From Bradyrhizobium sp. CSA207 (lineage in GTDB: Bacteria; Pseudomonadota; Alphaproteobacteria; Rhizobiales; Xanthobacteraceae), in assembly GCF_029051685.1 (NCBI RefSeq), contig NZ_JAACFT010000001.1, positions 326,678-390,677 of the forward strand: a stretch of 64,000 nucleotides of DNA, given 5' to 3'. The notes below the pieces were generated by a model, which searched no databases, was not told the origin of the DNA, and saw nothing but the letters and a program-made list of their open reading frames with translations. The position numbers were made by a program, and so were the translations under genes. Below, in pieces: positions 18,378 through 26,248 of the stretch (position 1 is its first letter; every line of letters begins with the position of its first letter).

Positions 18378-19787
18378 TTAGGCGGCCCGCGCGGCTTTCT
18401 TCTGCAAACCGGCGGCGACCTTCAAATCTTCGACAAAGCGCTGATATTCCAACGCCTTGGCTTCCGGATCTGGTAGCCGCAGCAGGTAGGACGGATGCAC
18501 CGTCACCAGCGCCTTGTGGCCATCGGGAAGGTCGATCAGCCGGCCCCGGTTCTTGCCGATCGGGGTGATCTTACCGAACACGCTTTGTGCAGCGGTCGCT
18601 CCCATGGCCACGATAACATCGGGCTGGATTGCCGAAACTTCCCGCTCATACCATTGCCGGCACGCTCTGATCTCCGGCGTGTTCGGCTTCTGATGCAGGC
18701 GGATTTTTCCGCGCGGCACGAATTTGAAGTGTTTGACCGCGTTGGTGACATAGACCTTCCTGCGGTCGACGCCGGCTTCCTCCAGCGCCCGGTCGAGCAT
18801 CTGGCCGGCAGGGCCGACGAAGGGATGGCCGGCGAGGTCTTCCTTGTCGCCGGGCTGTTCGCCGACCAGCATGATGTTGGCTGACTTCGGGCCTTCGCCG
18901 AACACGGTCTGGGTCGCGTCCTTGTAGAGATGGCAGGCGCGGCAGTGCGCGGCCTCCTCGCGGAGCGCTTCGAGATCGTCGGTGGCAGGGTTGCGTCCCA
19001 TATTGGCTTCCGGGCGTGGGGAGATCCGTCCGCCGGTCCAGCGTTCGGCATCAGCGAGCAGAGGTCCAAGTATCGATCCAAGTATCGACGCGTCCTGAAG
19101 GTTCCTCCGGCGCTTCACCGGCGCGTCGGTCGTTGTCAGCCGGTCGGGCTGGAAATGGCGCCGCCAGGTTTCCTCCAGACGGCCAGGGGTAGGCCATTCC
19201 GTCCGGCTGATTCCTGGCGTGAAGGAGATCGCGTGACCGTTCCAATGGGCACAAACGTCAGGCGTGAGGATCGACCATGGCATATCGGCAAAACGACGCG
19301 CGAAGAACGGCGCGGCGAATGCGACGATGTGATGCTCCGGCTCGAACCAGGCGGCGTAATGCGCCTTTTGCTCGCGCCCGATCTCGCGGAAGCGGACGAG
19401 GTCGCGCATCCGCTGAGCATCGCGCTGCACCGCGCCTGCCATAGCAGTTGCCTGCGCCACGTCAGGATCGGTCATCATGCCCAGCAGGTCGTGATCGGCT
19501 TTCAACCGCCAGAGCAGGCGATACAGCAGCGCAAAGCGCTCATCGTCGCGATGCAGGATCGCGATGCGTGCAAGCTCGATGAAATTGGCCGGCACAGTGA
19601 ACGTGCCCTCGGTCTCGATCGGCGGAAGGCTCGGCGCTTCGGACAGGCCGGGCGGCGCCTGGTCTTTTATTTGGCCTTGCACGCACCACGTCACGTCCGC
19701 CGGTGCGACATGATGCAGTGCGAACGCGCGTGCGGCTTTACGCCAGCCGTCGAAATCGGTCTCGCAGTCCAGGGTAATGAGGTACAT
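18378..19787 (-). CDS. UdgX-type uracil-DNA glycosylase fused to a TIGR03915/DUF4130 domain
   Basis: 469 residues with two parts. Residues about 1-230 match the DUF4130 (TIGR03915) 'DNA metabolism' domain ('YLITLDCETDFDGWRKAAR', 'ALLYRLLWRLKADHDLL', 'HWNGHAISFTPG'). Residues about 260-469 are a family 4/UdgX-like glycosylase with 'CRACHLYKDATQTVFGEG' (iron-sulfur cysteines), 'LVGEQPGDKEDLAGHPFVGPAG' and the loop 'RGKIRLHQKP', whose H365 corresponds to the histidine that bonds covalently to uracil sites in UdgX. 'VTVHPSYLLRLPD' holds the final motif. It is divergent from imuA, with a LexA box in between, so damage induction is plausible. Confidence 0.88.
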   Translation of the reverse strand: MYLITLDCETDFDGWRKAARAFALHHVAPADVTWCVQGQIKDQAPPGLSEAPSLPPIETEGTFTVPANFIELARIAILHRDDERFALLYRLLWRLKADHDLLGMMTDPDVAQATAMAGAVQRDAQRMRDLVRFREIGREQKAHYAAWFEPEHHIVAFAAPFFARRFADMPWSILTPDVCAHWNGHAISFTPGISRTEWPTPGRLEETWRRHFQPDRLTTTDAPVKRRRNLQDASILGSILGPLLADAERWTGGRISPRPEANMGRNPATDDLEALREEAAHCRACHLYKDATQTVFGEGPKSANIMLVGEQPGDKEDLAGHPFVGPAGQMLDRALEEAGVDRRKVYVTNAVKHFKFVPRGKIRLHQKPNTPEIRACRQWYEREVSAIQPDVIVAMGATAAQSVFGKITPIGKNRGRLIDLPDGHKALVTVHPSYLLRLPDPEAKALEYQRFVEDLKVAAGLQKKAARAA

Positions 19788-19872
19788 GGCACTCGAATCC
19801 TATTGATTCCGCTCATGAATCTGCAGACGCGCCAATTCGATTGACTCTCATGCGCCCGTTAGCTTTATATTA

Positions 19873-19887
19873 GAACATATCATGAAC
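19873..19887. promoter_or_regulatory. LexA (SOS) box, GAAC-N7-GAAC
   Basis: GAAC at 19873-19876, seven bases, GAAC at 19884-19887; on the other strand this reads GTTC-N7-GTTC, the direct-repeat operator known for alphaproteobacterial LexA. It is 66 bases before the imuA start and 86 bases before the start of the divergent UdgX-type gene, and could control both. Confidence 0.85.
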
Positions 19888-19952
19888 AAATGAGCCAGCC
19901 GTTGGTTCTCTTTTCGAGAGCCACGGCAATCACCTCTGAAGGAGCGGCGAGC

Positions 19953-20738
19953 ATGAGCGGCGCACGCATCAGCGCGCTTGCGACCTTGCGCGGCCAGATC
20001 GAGCGCATCGAGGTTTCGGATGCCGTGCATCATCGCGATCGCGTGGCGCTGGGCCACCCGGAAGCCGATGGGGCACTGCAAGGCGGGCTCGCGCGCGCGG
20101 CGATCCACGAGGTGTTTTGTGAGGGCCGCCAGGGTACGGCCGCGACGGGTTTTGTCAGCGGGCTTGCGGGTCGTGTGACGGAGCGCAAGCCGTTGCTGTG
20201 GATAGGGCAGGAATTTTCGGACATGGAAACAGGCGCACTGTCGATGCACGGGCTCGCCGAGCTCGGCCTCGATCCGCGCCGCGTGGTGATGGTGCGGGCC
20301 GCCGATGTGGAGAGCGCGCTGCGCACCTCGGCCGATGCGCTCGCCTGCGATGCGCTTGGCGCCGTCGTGCTCGAGCTCTGGGGCGAGACCAGACAGTTCG
20401 ACCTCGTGGCGAGCCGCAAGCTGACATTGGCCGCGCAGTCGTCCGGCGTGACCGGCCTGCTGCTGCGGATGGCCGCGCAGCCTTTGCCCTCGACCGCGGA
20501 GACACGATGGATGCTGCGTGCGGCGCATTCGCCGCCGGGGGCGATGTGGAGTGCCTGGGGCACGCCGCGCTTCGATGCCGAGCTCTTGCGCAATCGTCAT
20601 GGCCCGTGTGGCCGGTGGATCATGGAATGGAAGTGTGATGAGTGCCAGTTCTCTGAATCGTCGGCGTATCCTCAGCCTGTGGCTGCCGCGCCTGCCCATC
20701 GACCGGATCAAGCGGTTCTTCAACGGCGGGCTGGGTAG
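19953..20738 (+). CDS. imuA: ImuA, SOS mutagenesis cassette protein
   Basis: 261 residues from ATG 19953. This start is chosen because AAGGAG precedes it by about eight bases; an ATG at 19890 in the same frame almost touches the LexA box. ImuA is a RecA-like protein of the ImuA-ImuB-DnaE2 translesion complex. Seen blocks are 'AAIHEVFCEG', 'PLLWIGQEFSDMETGALSM', 'GLAELGLDPRRVVMVRAAD' and 'LRNRHGPCGRWIMEW'. It overlaps imuB by about 100 bases in another frame. Under LexA control by position. Confidence 0.93.
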   Translation: MSGARISALATLRGQIERIEVSDAVHHRDRVALGHPEADGALQGGLARAAIHEVFCEGRQGTAATGFVSGLAGRVTERKPLLWIGQEFSDMETGALSMHGLAELGLDPRRVVMVRAADVESALRTSADALACDALGAVVLELWGETRQFDLVASRKLTLAAQSSGVTGLLLRMAAQPLPSTAETRWMLRAAHSPPGAMWSAWGTPRFDAELLRNRHGPCGRWIMEWKCDECQFSESSAYPQPVAAAPAHRPDQAVLQRRAG

Positions 20739-22227
20739 AAATAATGAACCCGGCATCGTCGTCGCCAAGGACAACAACGCGCTGGTGATCCATGCGCTCG
20801 ACGAGGCCGCCGAGCGCCTCGGCCTGCACATCGGCCTGCCCTTGGCCAATGCGCGGGCGATGTGTCCGGACCTGAAGGTGTTCGACGCCGATGTCGCGGC
20901 CGATGCAAAGACGCTCAGCGACATCGCCGACTGGTGCGACCGCTTCACGCCGCTGGTGGCGCTCGATCCGCCGCATGGGCTGTTCCTGGACATCACCGGC
21001 TGCGCACATCTGTTCGGCGGCGAAGCCACGCTGTTGCAGACGCTGGTCCGTGCGCTTGCCCGCCAGGGCTTTGCGGTCAGCGCGGCGATCGCCGGCACCT
21101 CGGTCTGCGCGCGCACGCTGACGCGGCAGGCACCCGGCACCATCGTCGCCGATGGCGGAGAGGCGGAGGCGATCAGCGCCCTGCCGGTGTCCGCACTCGG
21201 CGCGGACGAGGCCATCACCACCGGCCTGCGCCGTGCCGGCCTGAAAACCATCGGCGATGTCGCCTCCCGCAGCTCCCATGAGATCACGGCACGGTTCGGC
21301 GCGCGGTTCTCCACGCTGCTCGCGCATGCGCTGGGGCAAGGCGATGCGCCGATCAGCCCGCGAAAACCGCTGCCCGACTACATTGTGGAAAAACGCTTTG
21401 CCGAGCCGATCGCGACCGACACCATGATCGCGATGACGCTGTCGCGGCTCGCCGACACGTTGATCGCCTCCATGGAGAAGCAGGGCAAGGGCGCGCGACG
21501 GCTGGAGGCCGCCTTCTTCCGCACCGACGGCGTGGTGCGTGCGATCATGGTCGAGACCGGGCGTCCGGTGACGCAAAGCGCGGTCATCGACCGTCTCTTC
21601 CGCGAGCGTCTCGATGCGCTCGCCGATCCCCTCGACCCCGGTTTCGGCTTCGACATGGTGCGGCTGTCGGCCAGCCGCACCGAGATCGTGGTGCAGGAGC
21701 AGCGCGATCTCGACGCCCATGTCCACGACAATGACGAGCTTGCCGCGCTGATAGACCGCATCGCCGCGCGCATCGGCGGAAAGCGCGTCGTCGTGCACCT
21801 GCCGCAGGACACCCATATTCCGGAGCATGCGGTGCTGGCCGCGCCTGCGCAGCGCCATCTCGCCGCCGCCATGCAGGCCGAATGGCCGGCGCGCGTTGCG
21901 AGCGAGCCGCCGCTGCGGCCCTTGCGGCTGTTCGACAGGCCGGAGCCGATCAAGGTGCCGTTCGCAACCGTCCCGGACGGCGCCCCGCATCAATTCACCT
22001 GGCGGCGCGCGCTGCATGCGGTGGTGCGGGTGGAGGGGCCCGAACGCATCGCCATGGAATGGTGGCGGCAGGACGGCAAGCAGCTGACGCGGGACTATTT
22101 TCGCATCGAAGATGCCGAAGGCCTTCGCTTCTGGATCTTTCGCGACGGTCTTTACGACAGCGAGCTCATCGATGACGAGGGCAAGCCCGTTCCCGCCAAC
22201 TGGTATGTTCACGGCCTCTTCGCATGA
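20638..22227 (+). CDS. imuB: ImuB, Y-family polymerase-like translesion protein
   Basis: 529 residues from ATG 20638 (a GTG directly before it is an alternative). It resembles Y-family DNA polymerases, but the N-terminal segment 'ILSLWLPRLPIDRIKRFF' lacks the usual acidic metal site, as known for ImuB, so it acts as a scaffold linking DnaE2 to the beta clamp. Other blocks are 'GLHIGLPLANARAMCPDL', 'DITGCAHLFGGEATLL' and 'AIAGTSVCARTLTR'. The C-terminal part carries the DUF6504 region ('DYFRIEDAEGLRFWIFRDGLY'). Its stop overlaps the dnaE2 start in ATGA. Confidence 0.94.
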   Translation: MSASSLNRRRILSLWLPRLPIDRIKRFFNGGLGRNNEPGIVVAKDNNALVIHALDEAAERLGLHIGLPLANARAMCPDLKVFDADVAADAKTLSDIADWCDRFTPLVALDPPHGLFLDITGCAHLFGGEATLLQTLVRALARQGFAVSAAIAGTSVCARTLTRQAPGTIVADGGEAEAISALPVSALGADEAITTGLRRAGLKTIGDVASRSSHEITARFGARFSTLLAHALGQGDAPISPRKPLPDYIVEKRFAEPIATDTMIAMTLSRLADTLIASMEKQGKGARRLEAAFFRTDGVVRAIMVETGRPVTQSAVIDRLFRERLDALADPLDPGFGFDMVRLSASRTEIVVQEQRDLDAHVHDNDELAALIDRIAARIGGKRVVVHLPQDTHIPEHAVLAAPAQRHLAAAMQAEWPARVASEPPLRPLRLFDRPEPIKVPFATVPDGAPHQFTWRRALHAVVRVEGPERIAMEWWRQDGKQLTRDYFRIEDAEGLRFWIFRDGLYDSELIDDEGKPVPANWYVHGLFA

Positions 22228-25200
22228 CGACATCAGCCTATGCCGAGATCGGCATCACCACCAATTTCTCCTTCCTGCGCGGCGGCTCGGATCCGCGCGC
22301 CTATGTGCACCAGGCCAGCATCCTCGGCGTTCCCGCGATCGGCATCGCCGATCACAACACGCTTGCCGGCGTCGTGCGCGCCTACAAGGAACTCGACAAT
22401 GCCGAGGTGCTGAACAAGCCGAAGCTGCTGATTGGCGCGCGCATCGTTTTCATCGACGGCACGCCCGACATTCTGGTCTATCCGCGCGACCGCGCGGCTT
22501 ACGGCCGGCTCTGCCAGCTTCTCACCAAAGGCAAGCGTGGCGACGATATCACGCGGATCGAGAAGGGGGAGTGCCATCTCACTTTTGCTGACCTCCTGGC
22601 GTTTTCGGAAGGTCAGCTTTTGGTCCTGACGCTGCCGCATCGCTTCGAGCCGACGCAAGCGCTGGATATTCTCGCAAAACTCAAGGCAAGTCGCGCCGAG
22701 GGCGTATGGCTGGCGGCGAGCCTGCTCTATCGCGGCGACGACCGGCGCCGCCTGGTGCGGCTCGGTGATCTCGCAGCGGCAGCAATAGTGCCGCTGCTCG
22801 CGACCAACGAGGTGCTCTATCACCACCCGGCGCGCCGTTCCTTGCAGGACGTGCTGACCTGCATCCGGGAAAAGACCACGATCGATGCGATCGGCAGGAA
22901 GCTCGAGGCCAATGCCGAGCGGTTTTTGAAGACCCCCGGAGAAATGTCGCGGCTGTTCCGCGATTTTCCAGGCGCGGTCGCGGAGACCATGCGCTTTGCC
23001 GACAAGATCGACTTCTCGCTCGACCAGCTCAAATACCAGTACCCGGACGAGCCGGTGCCGCCGGGCAAGACCGCGCAAGAGCACCTGGAGGACCTGACCC
23101 GGGCGGGCGTGCAGAAGTATTTCGGCGACAATATCGACGACAAGCTTCGCGCCACCCTGAAGAAAGAGCTCGCGCTGATCGCCGAGCTGAAATACGCGCA
23201 CTACTTTCTCACCGTGCACGACATCGTGCATTATGCGCGCAGCCAGAACATTCTGTGCCAGGGGCGGGGATCGGCGGCGAACTCGGCCGTCTGCTACGTG
23301 CTCGGCATCACCTCGGTCGATCCGACCAAGGTCGACCTGCTGTTCGAGCGTTTCATCTCCAAGGAGCGGCTGGAGCCGCCGGACATCGACGTCGATTTCG
23401 AGCATTCGCGCCGCGAGGAGGTGATGCAATATGTCTATCGCCGCTACGGCCGCCACCGCGCCGCGATCATCGCCACCGTCATCCATTATCGCCCGCGCAG
23501 CGCCATCCGCGACGTCGGCAAGGCGCTGGGCCTAACCGAGGACGTCACCGCCGCACTCGCCGACACCGTGTGGGGAAGCTGGGGCAAGGGCCTCAACGAC
23601 ATGCAGGTCAAGCAGGCCGGGCTCGATCCCGAGAATCCGATGATCAACCTTGCGGTCGAGCTTGCGACCGAGCTGATCGAATTTCCGCGCCATCTCTCCC
23701 AGCATGTCGGCGGCTATGTGCTGACGCAAGACCGGCTCGACACCTATGTGCCGATCGGTAACGCCGCGATGGACGACCGTACCTTCATCGAATGGGACAA
23801 GGACGATGTCGACGCGCTCAACATGATGAAGGTCGACGTGCTGGCGCTGGGCATGCTGACCTGCATCCGCAAGTGTTTTGATCTGATCGATCAGCACAAG
23901 GGGAAGCGCTGGGTGCTGGCAAGCGTCCCGCAGGATGACCCCAAAGTCTACGACATGCTGTGCCTGGGAGAATCGCTCGGTGTGTTTCAGGTCGAAAGCC
24001 GCGCGCAGATGAACATGCTGCCGCGGTTGAGGCCGCGGACCTTCTACGATCTCGTCATCGAGGTGGCGATCGTGCGGCCGGGGCCGATCCAGGGTGACAT
24101 GGTGCATCCTTATTTGCGGCGGCGAAACGGCTTGGAAAAAGTGAGCTATCCATCGCCGTCACCGGAGCATGGCGACAAGGACGAGCTTTACAAGGTGCTG
24201 CACAAAACGCTCGGGGTGCCCCTGTTCCAGGAACAGGCGATGCGGATCGCGATCGAGGCCGCAAAATTCACCTCCGAGGAAGCCAACGGCCTGCGCCGCT
24301 CGATGGCGACGTTCCGCAATCTCGGCACCATCGGTACATACGAGGACAAGCTGATCGGCAACATGGTCGCGCGCGGCTACGATCCCGACTTCGCCAGAAG
24401 CTGTTTCGACCAGATCAAGGGGTTCGGCTCCTACGGCTTCCCGGAAAGCCATGCTGCAAGCTTCGCGCAGCTCGTCTACATCTCGTCCTGGCTGAAGCAC
24501 TACCATCCCGACGCGTTCTGCTGCGGCCTGCTGAATTCGCAGCCGATGGGCTTTTACGCCCCGGCGCAGATCGTCAGCGACGCCCGCAAGAACGGTGTCG
24601 AGGTGCGCGACATCGACGTGTCCTACAGCTTTGCGCAGAACACGTTGGAGAACACCGACGATAAATATTGTGCTGTCCGTCTTGGTTTCCGCCAGATCGA
24701 CGGTTTCCATTGGCTCGATCAGGATGAGGAGCGCCTGAAACGCTCTCAGCTGTCATTCCGGGACGCGCGAAGCGCGAACCACGACGGGATTGCGCTCCCT
24801 CTCCCGCTTGCGGGGGAGGGTTGGGGTGGGGGTGCCTCCGCGATTCACGCTCCCCAAGAGGAGAGAGCCCTCACCCGCATCGCATCTTTCGATGCGATGC
24901 GACCTCCCCCGCAAGCGGGGGAGGTGAAGGAAGATTGGGCCGACCGCATCGTCGCCGCCCGCAATCGCCGGCCCTTCACCTCGCTGGAAGATTTTGCCCG
25001 CGACACCAGCCTGCCCAAGCGCGCGCTGATCCTGCTGGCGGACGCCGATGCCTTCCGCTCACTCGGGCTCGACCGCCGCGAGGCGCTGTGGCAGGTGCGG
25101 CGCCTGCCAGATGACGTACCGCTGCCGCTGTTCGAAGCGGCCACCGCGCGCGAGCAGCCGGACGAGCACGCAAAACCGTTGCCGGTGATGCCGCGCGCCG

Positions 25201-25745
25201 AACAGGTGGTCGCCGACTACCAGACCATCCGCCTTTCGCTCAAAGGCCACCCGATGGAATTTTTGCGCGAGATGTTTTCGCGCGAGCGCGTCGTGGCCTG
25301 CAAGGACATCCGTCATGAGAACGAGCGGCGCCGCGTCCGCTGCGCCGGTGTGGTGCTGGTGCGGCAGCGGCCGGGCAGCGCCAGCGGCGTCGTGTTCATG
25401 ACGCTGGAGGACGAAACCGGCATCGCCAATGTCGTGGTGTGGCCCAAGATCATGGAGCAGTACAGGAAGGAGGTGATGGGCGCGCGTCTCATCATGGTCG
25501 AAGGCTACATCCAGAGCAGCCCCGAAAAGGTGACGCATCTCATCGCCCAGCGCATGATCGACCGCTCGCAGGATCTGATCGGCCTCGCCAACGACGCGCT
25601 GAGCCGCAAACATCCGGTTCCCGCCGGTGCCGACCTGATCGAGCCGCTCAACGACGACCGCCGCGACCACGTGGATGCTCCCGCCCAGAAAATCCGCCAC
25701 CCCCGCAACGTCCGCATCCTGCCGTCGTCACGGGATTTTCATTGA
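22224..25745 (+). CDS. dnaE2: DnaE2, error-prone DNA polymerase III alpha subunit
   Basis: 1173 residues, longer than the usual roughly 1050-1100. N-terminal PHP domain ('YAEIGITTNFSFLRGGSDP', 'GIADHNTLAGVVRA'), polymerase core with the catalytic 'PDIDVDF' (D387, D389), 'CQGRGSAANSAVCYVLGI', 'VRPGPIQGDMVHPYLRRR', helix-hairpin-helix and a C-terminal OB fold ('GVVFMTLEDETGIANVVVW'). It synthesises across lesions with ImuA and ImuB. Residues about 843-903 are encoded by palindromic repeat DNA and read 'LPLPLAGEGWGGG' and similar, unlike any DnaE2 segment I know; the frame is kept through it. Start ATG overlaps the imuB stop. Confidence 0.95.
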   Translation: MTTSAYAEIGITTNFSFLRGGSDPRAYVHQASILGVPAIGIADHNTLAGVVRAYKELDNAEVLNKPKLLIGARIVFIDGTPDILVYPRDRAAYGRLCQLLTKGKRGDDITRIEKGECHLTFADLLAFSEGQLLVLTLPHRFEPTQALDILAKLKASRAEGVWLAASLLYRGDDRRRLVRLGDLAAAAIVPLLATNEVLYHHPARRSLQDVLTCIREKTTIDAIGRKLEANAERFLKTPGEMSRLFRDFPGAVAETMRFADKIDFSLDQLKYQYPDEPVPPGKTAQEHLEDLTRAGVQKYFGDNIDDKLRATLKKELALIAELKYAHYFLTVHDIVHYARSQNILCQGRGSAANSAVCYVLGITSVDPTKVDLLFERFISKERLEPPDIDVDFEHSRREEVMQYVYRRYGRHRAAIIATVIHYRPRSAIRDVGKALGLTEDVTAALADTVWGSWGKGLNDMQVKQAGLDPENPMINLAVELATELIEFPRHLSQHVGGYVLTQDRLDTYVPIGNAAMDDRTFIEWDKDDVDALNMMKVDVLALGMLTCIRKCFDLIDQHKGKRWVLASVPQDDPKVYDMLCLGESLGVFQVESRAQMNMLPRLRPRTFYDLVIEVAIVRPGPIQGDMVHPYLRRRNGLEKVSYPSPSPEHGDKDELYKVLHKTLGVPLFQEQAMRIAIEAAKFTSEEANGLRRSMATFRNLGTIGTYEDKLIGNMVARGYDPDFARSCFDQIKGFGSYGFPESHAASFAQLVYISSWLKHYHPDAFCCGLLNSQPMGFYAPAQIVSDARKNGVEVRDIDVSYSFAQNTLENTDDKYCAVRLGFRQIDGFHWLDQDEERLKRSQLSFRDARSANHDGIALPLPLAGEGWGGGASAIHAPQEERALTRIASFDAMRPPPQAGEVKEDWADRIVAARNRRPFTSLEDFARDTSLPKRALILLADADAFRSLGLDRREALWQVRRLPDDVPLPLFEAATAREQPDEHAKPLPVMPRAEQVVADYQTIRLSLKGHPMEFLREMFSRERVVACKDIRHENERRRVRCAGVVLVRQRPGSASGVVFMTLEDETGIANVVVWPKIMEQYRKEVMGARLIMVEGYIQSSPEKVTHLIAQRMIDRSQDLIGLANDALSRKHPVPAGADLIEPLNDDRRDHVDAPAQKIRHPRNVRILPSSRDFH
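24751..24930 (+). repeat. Palindromic repeat element inside the dnaE2 coding frame
   Basis: Two joined pieces. 24751-24789 has a 'GTCATTCCGGGACGCGCGAAGCGCGAACC' type motif. From about 24795 to 24930, 'CTCTCCCGCTTGCGGGGGAGG' at the left is the near inverse of 'CCTCCCCCGCAAGCGGGGGAGG' at the right, with an inner palindrome 'CATCGCATCTTTCGATGCGATG'. Both motif types are normally intergenic in Bradyrhizobium. Here they lie in-frame in dnaE2. Confidence 0.85.
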
Positions 25746-25774
25746 GGCGATCATAGTCGCATCAACAAATGCGA

Positions 25775-25877
25775 CGTCATACCCCGCGAAGGCGGGGTAT
25801 CCAGTACGCCGTGACGTCACGGCTCTATCACCAGCGTCTCTGGAATACTGGATCATCCGCCTTCGCGGATGATGACA
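25775..25877. repeat. Palindromic intergenic repeat (GTCATACCCCGC family)
   Basis: Starts CGTCATACCCCGCGAAGGCGGGGTATCCAGTACGCC and ends ATACTGGATCATCCGCCTTCGCGGATGATGACAC, with hairpins at both ends. The same family is seen at 56887-57007 in the opposite orientation ('GTACTGGATACCCCGCC...GGGGTATGACAC'). Confidence 0.8.
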
Positions 25878-25906
25878 CCGCGCAAGATGGCCAAGAGCGA
25901 GACCCC

Positions 25907-26215
25907 TCACTCCGGCGCAGCCCCCACCGGCGGGCCGCCGGGCGGGCGGTGCAGGAAGGTCAGCGAGGCGTAGGCGCCGGCCCAGGAGCCGAGCGCGGCG
26001 AAAGCCACATAGAATGCGTTTTCGGTGTAACTGATCACCGCATAGAAGGAGAGCAGGTACCAGACCGCGCTCCAGTTCGCGGCCGGCACGCGCTTGCGCG
26101 CGATCACGGCTGAGGTGAACATGACATAAACCGCGTCGGTGGCCGCCGTTGCGATGAACACGGCGCCTGCGGTGAGGGGATCGATGGCGGCCATTGCGTT
26201 CCCTTGTGTGCTCAT
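25907..26215 (-). CDS. Small membrane protein of unknown function
   Basis: 102 residues from ATG 26215 (ATG 26194, seven codons in, is an alternative). Only the end of a much longer leftward open frame is accepted; the upstream part is the shadow of the CoA-transferase gene. Three hydrophobic segments are visible: about 12-35 ('PLTAGAVFIATAATDAVYVMFTSAV'-like), 48-62 ('WSAVWYLLSFYAVISY') and 68-88. The C-terminus is Pro/Gly-rich. It is divergent from the CoA-transferase gene with about 30 bases between. No family recognised. Confidence 0.7.
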   Translation of the reverse strand: MSTQGNAMAAIDPLTAGAVFIATAATDAVYVMFTSAVIARKRVPAANWSAVWYLLSFYAVISYTENAFYVAFAALGSWAGAYASLTFLHRPPGGPPVGAAPE

Positions 26216-26248
26216 GGAAGGTCGCGAAACTAAGGGAGAGAAGCGGTC

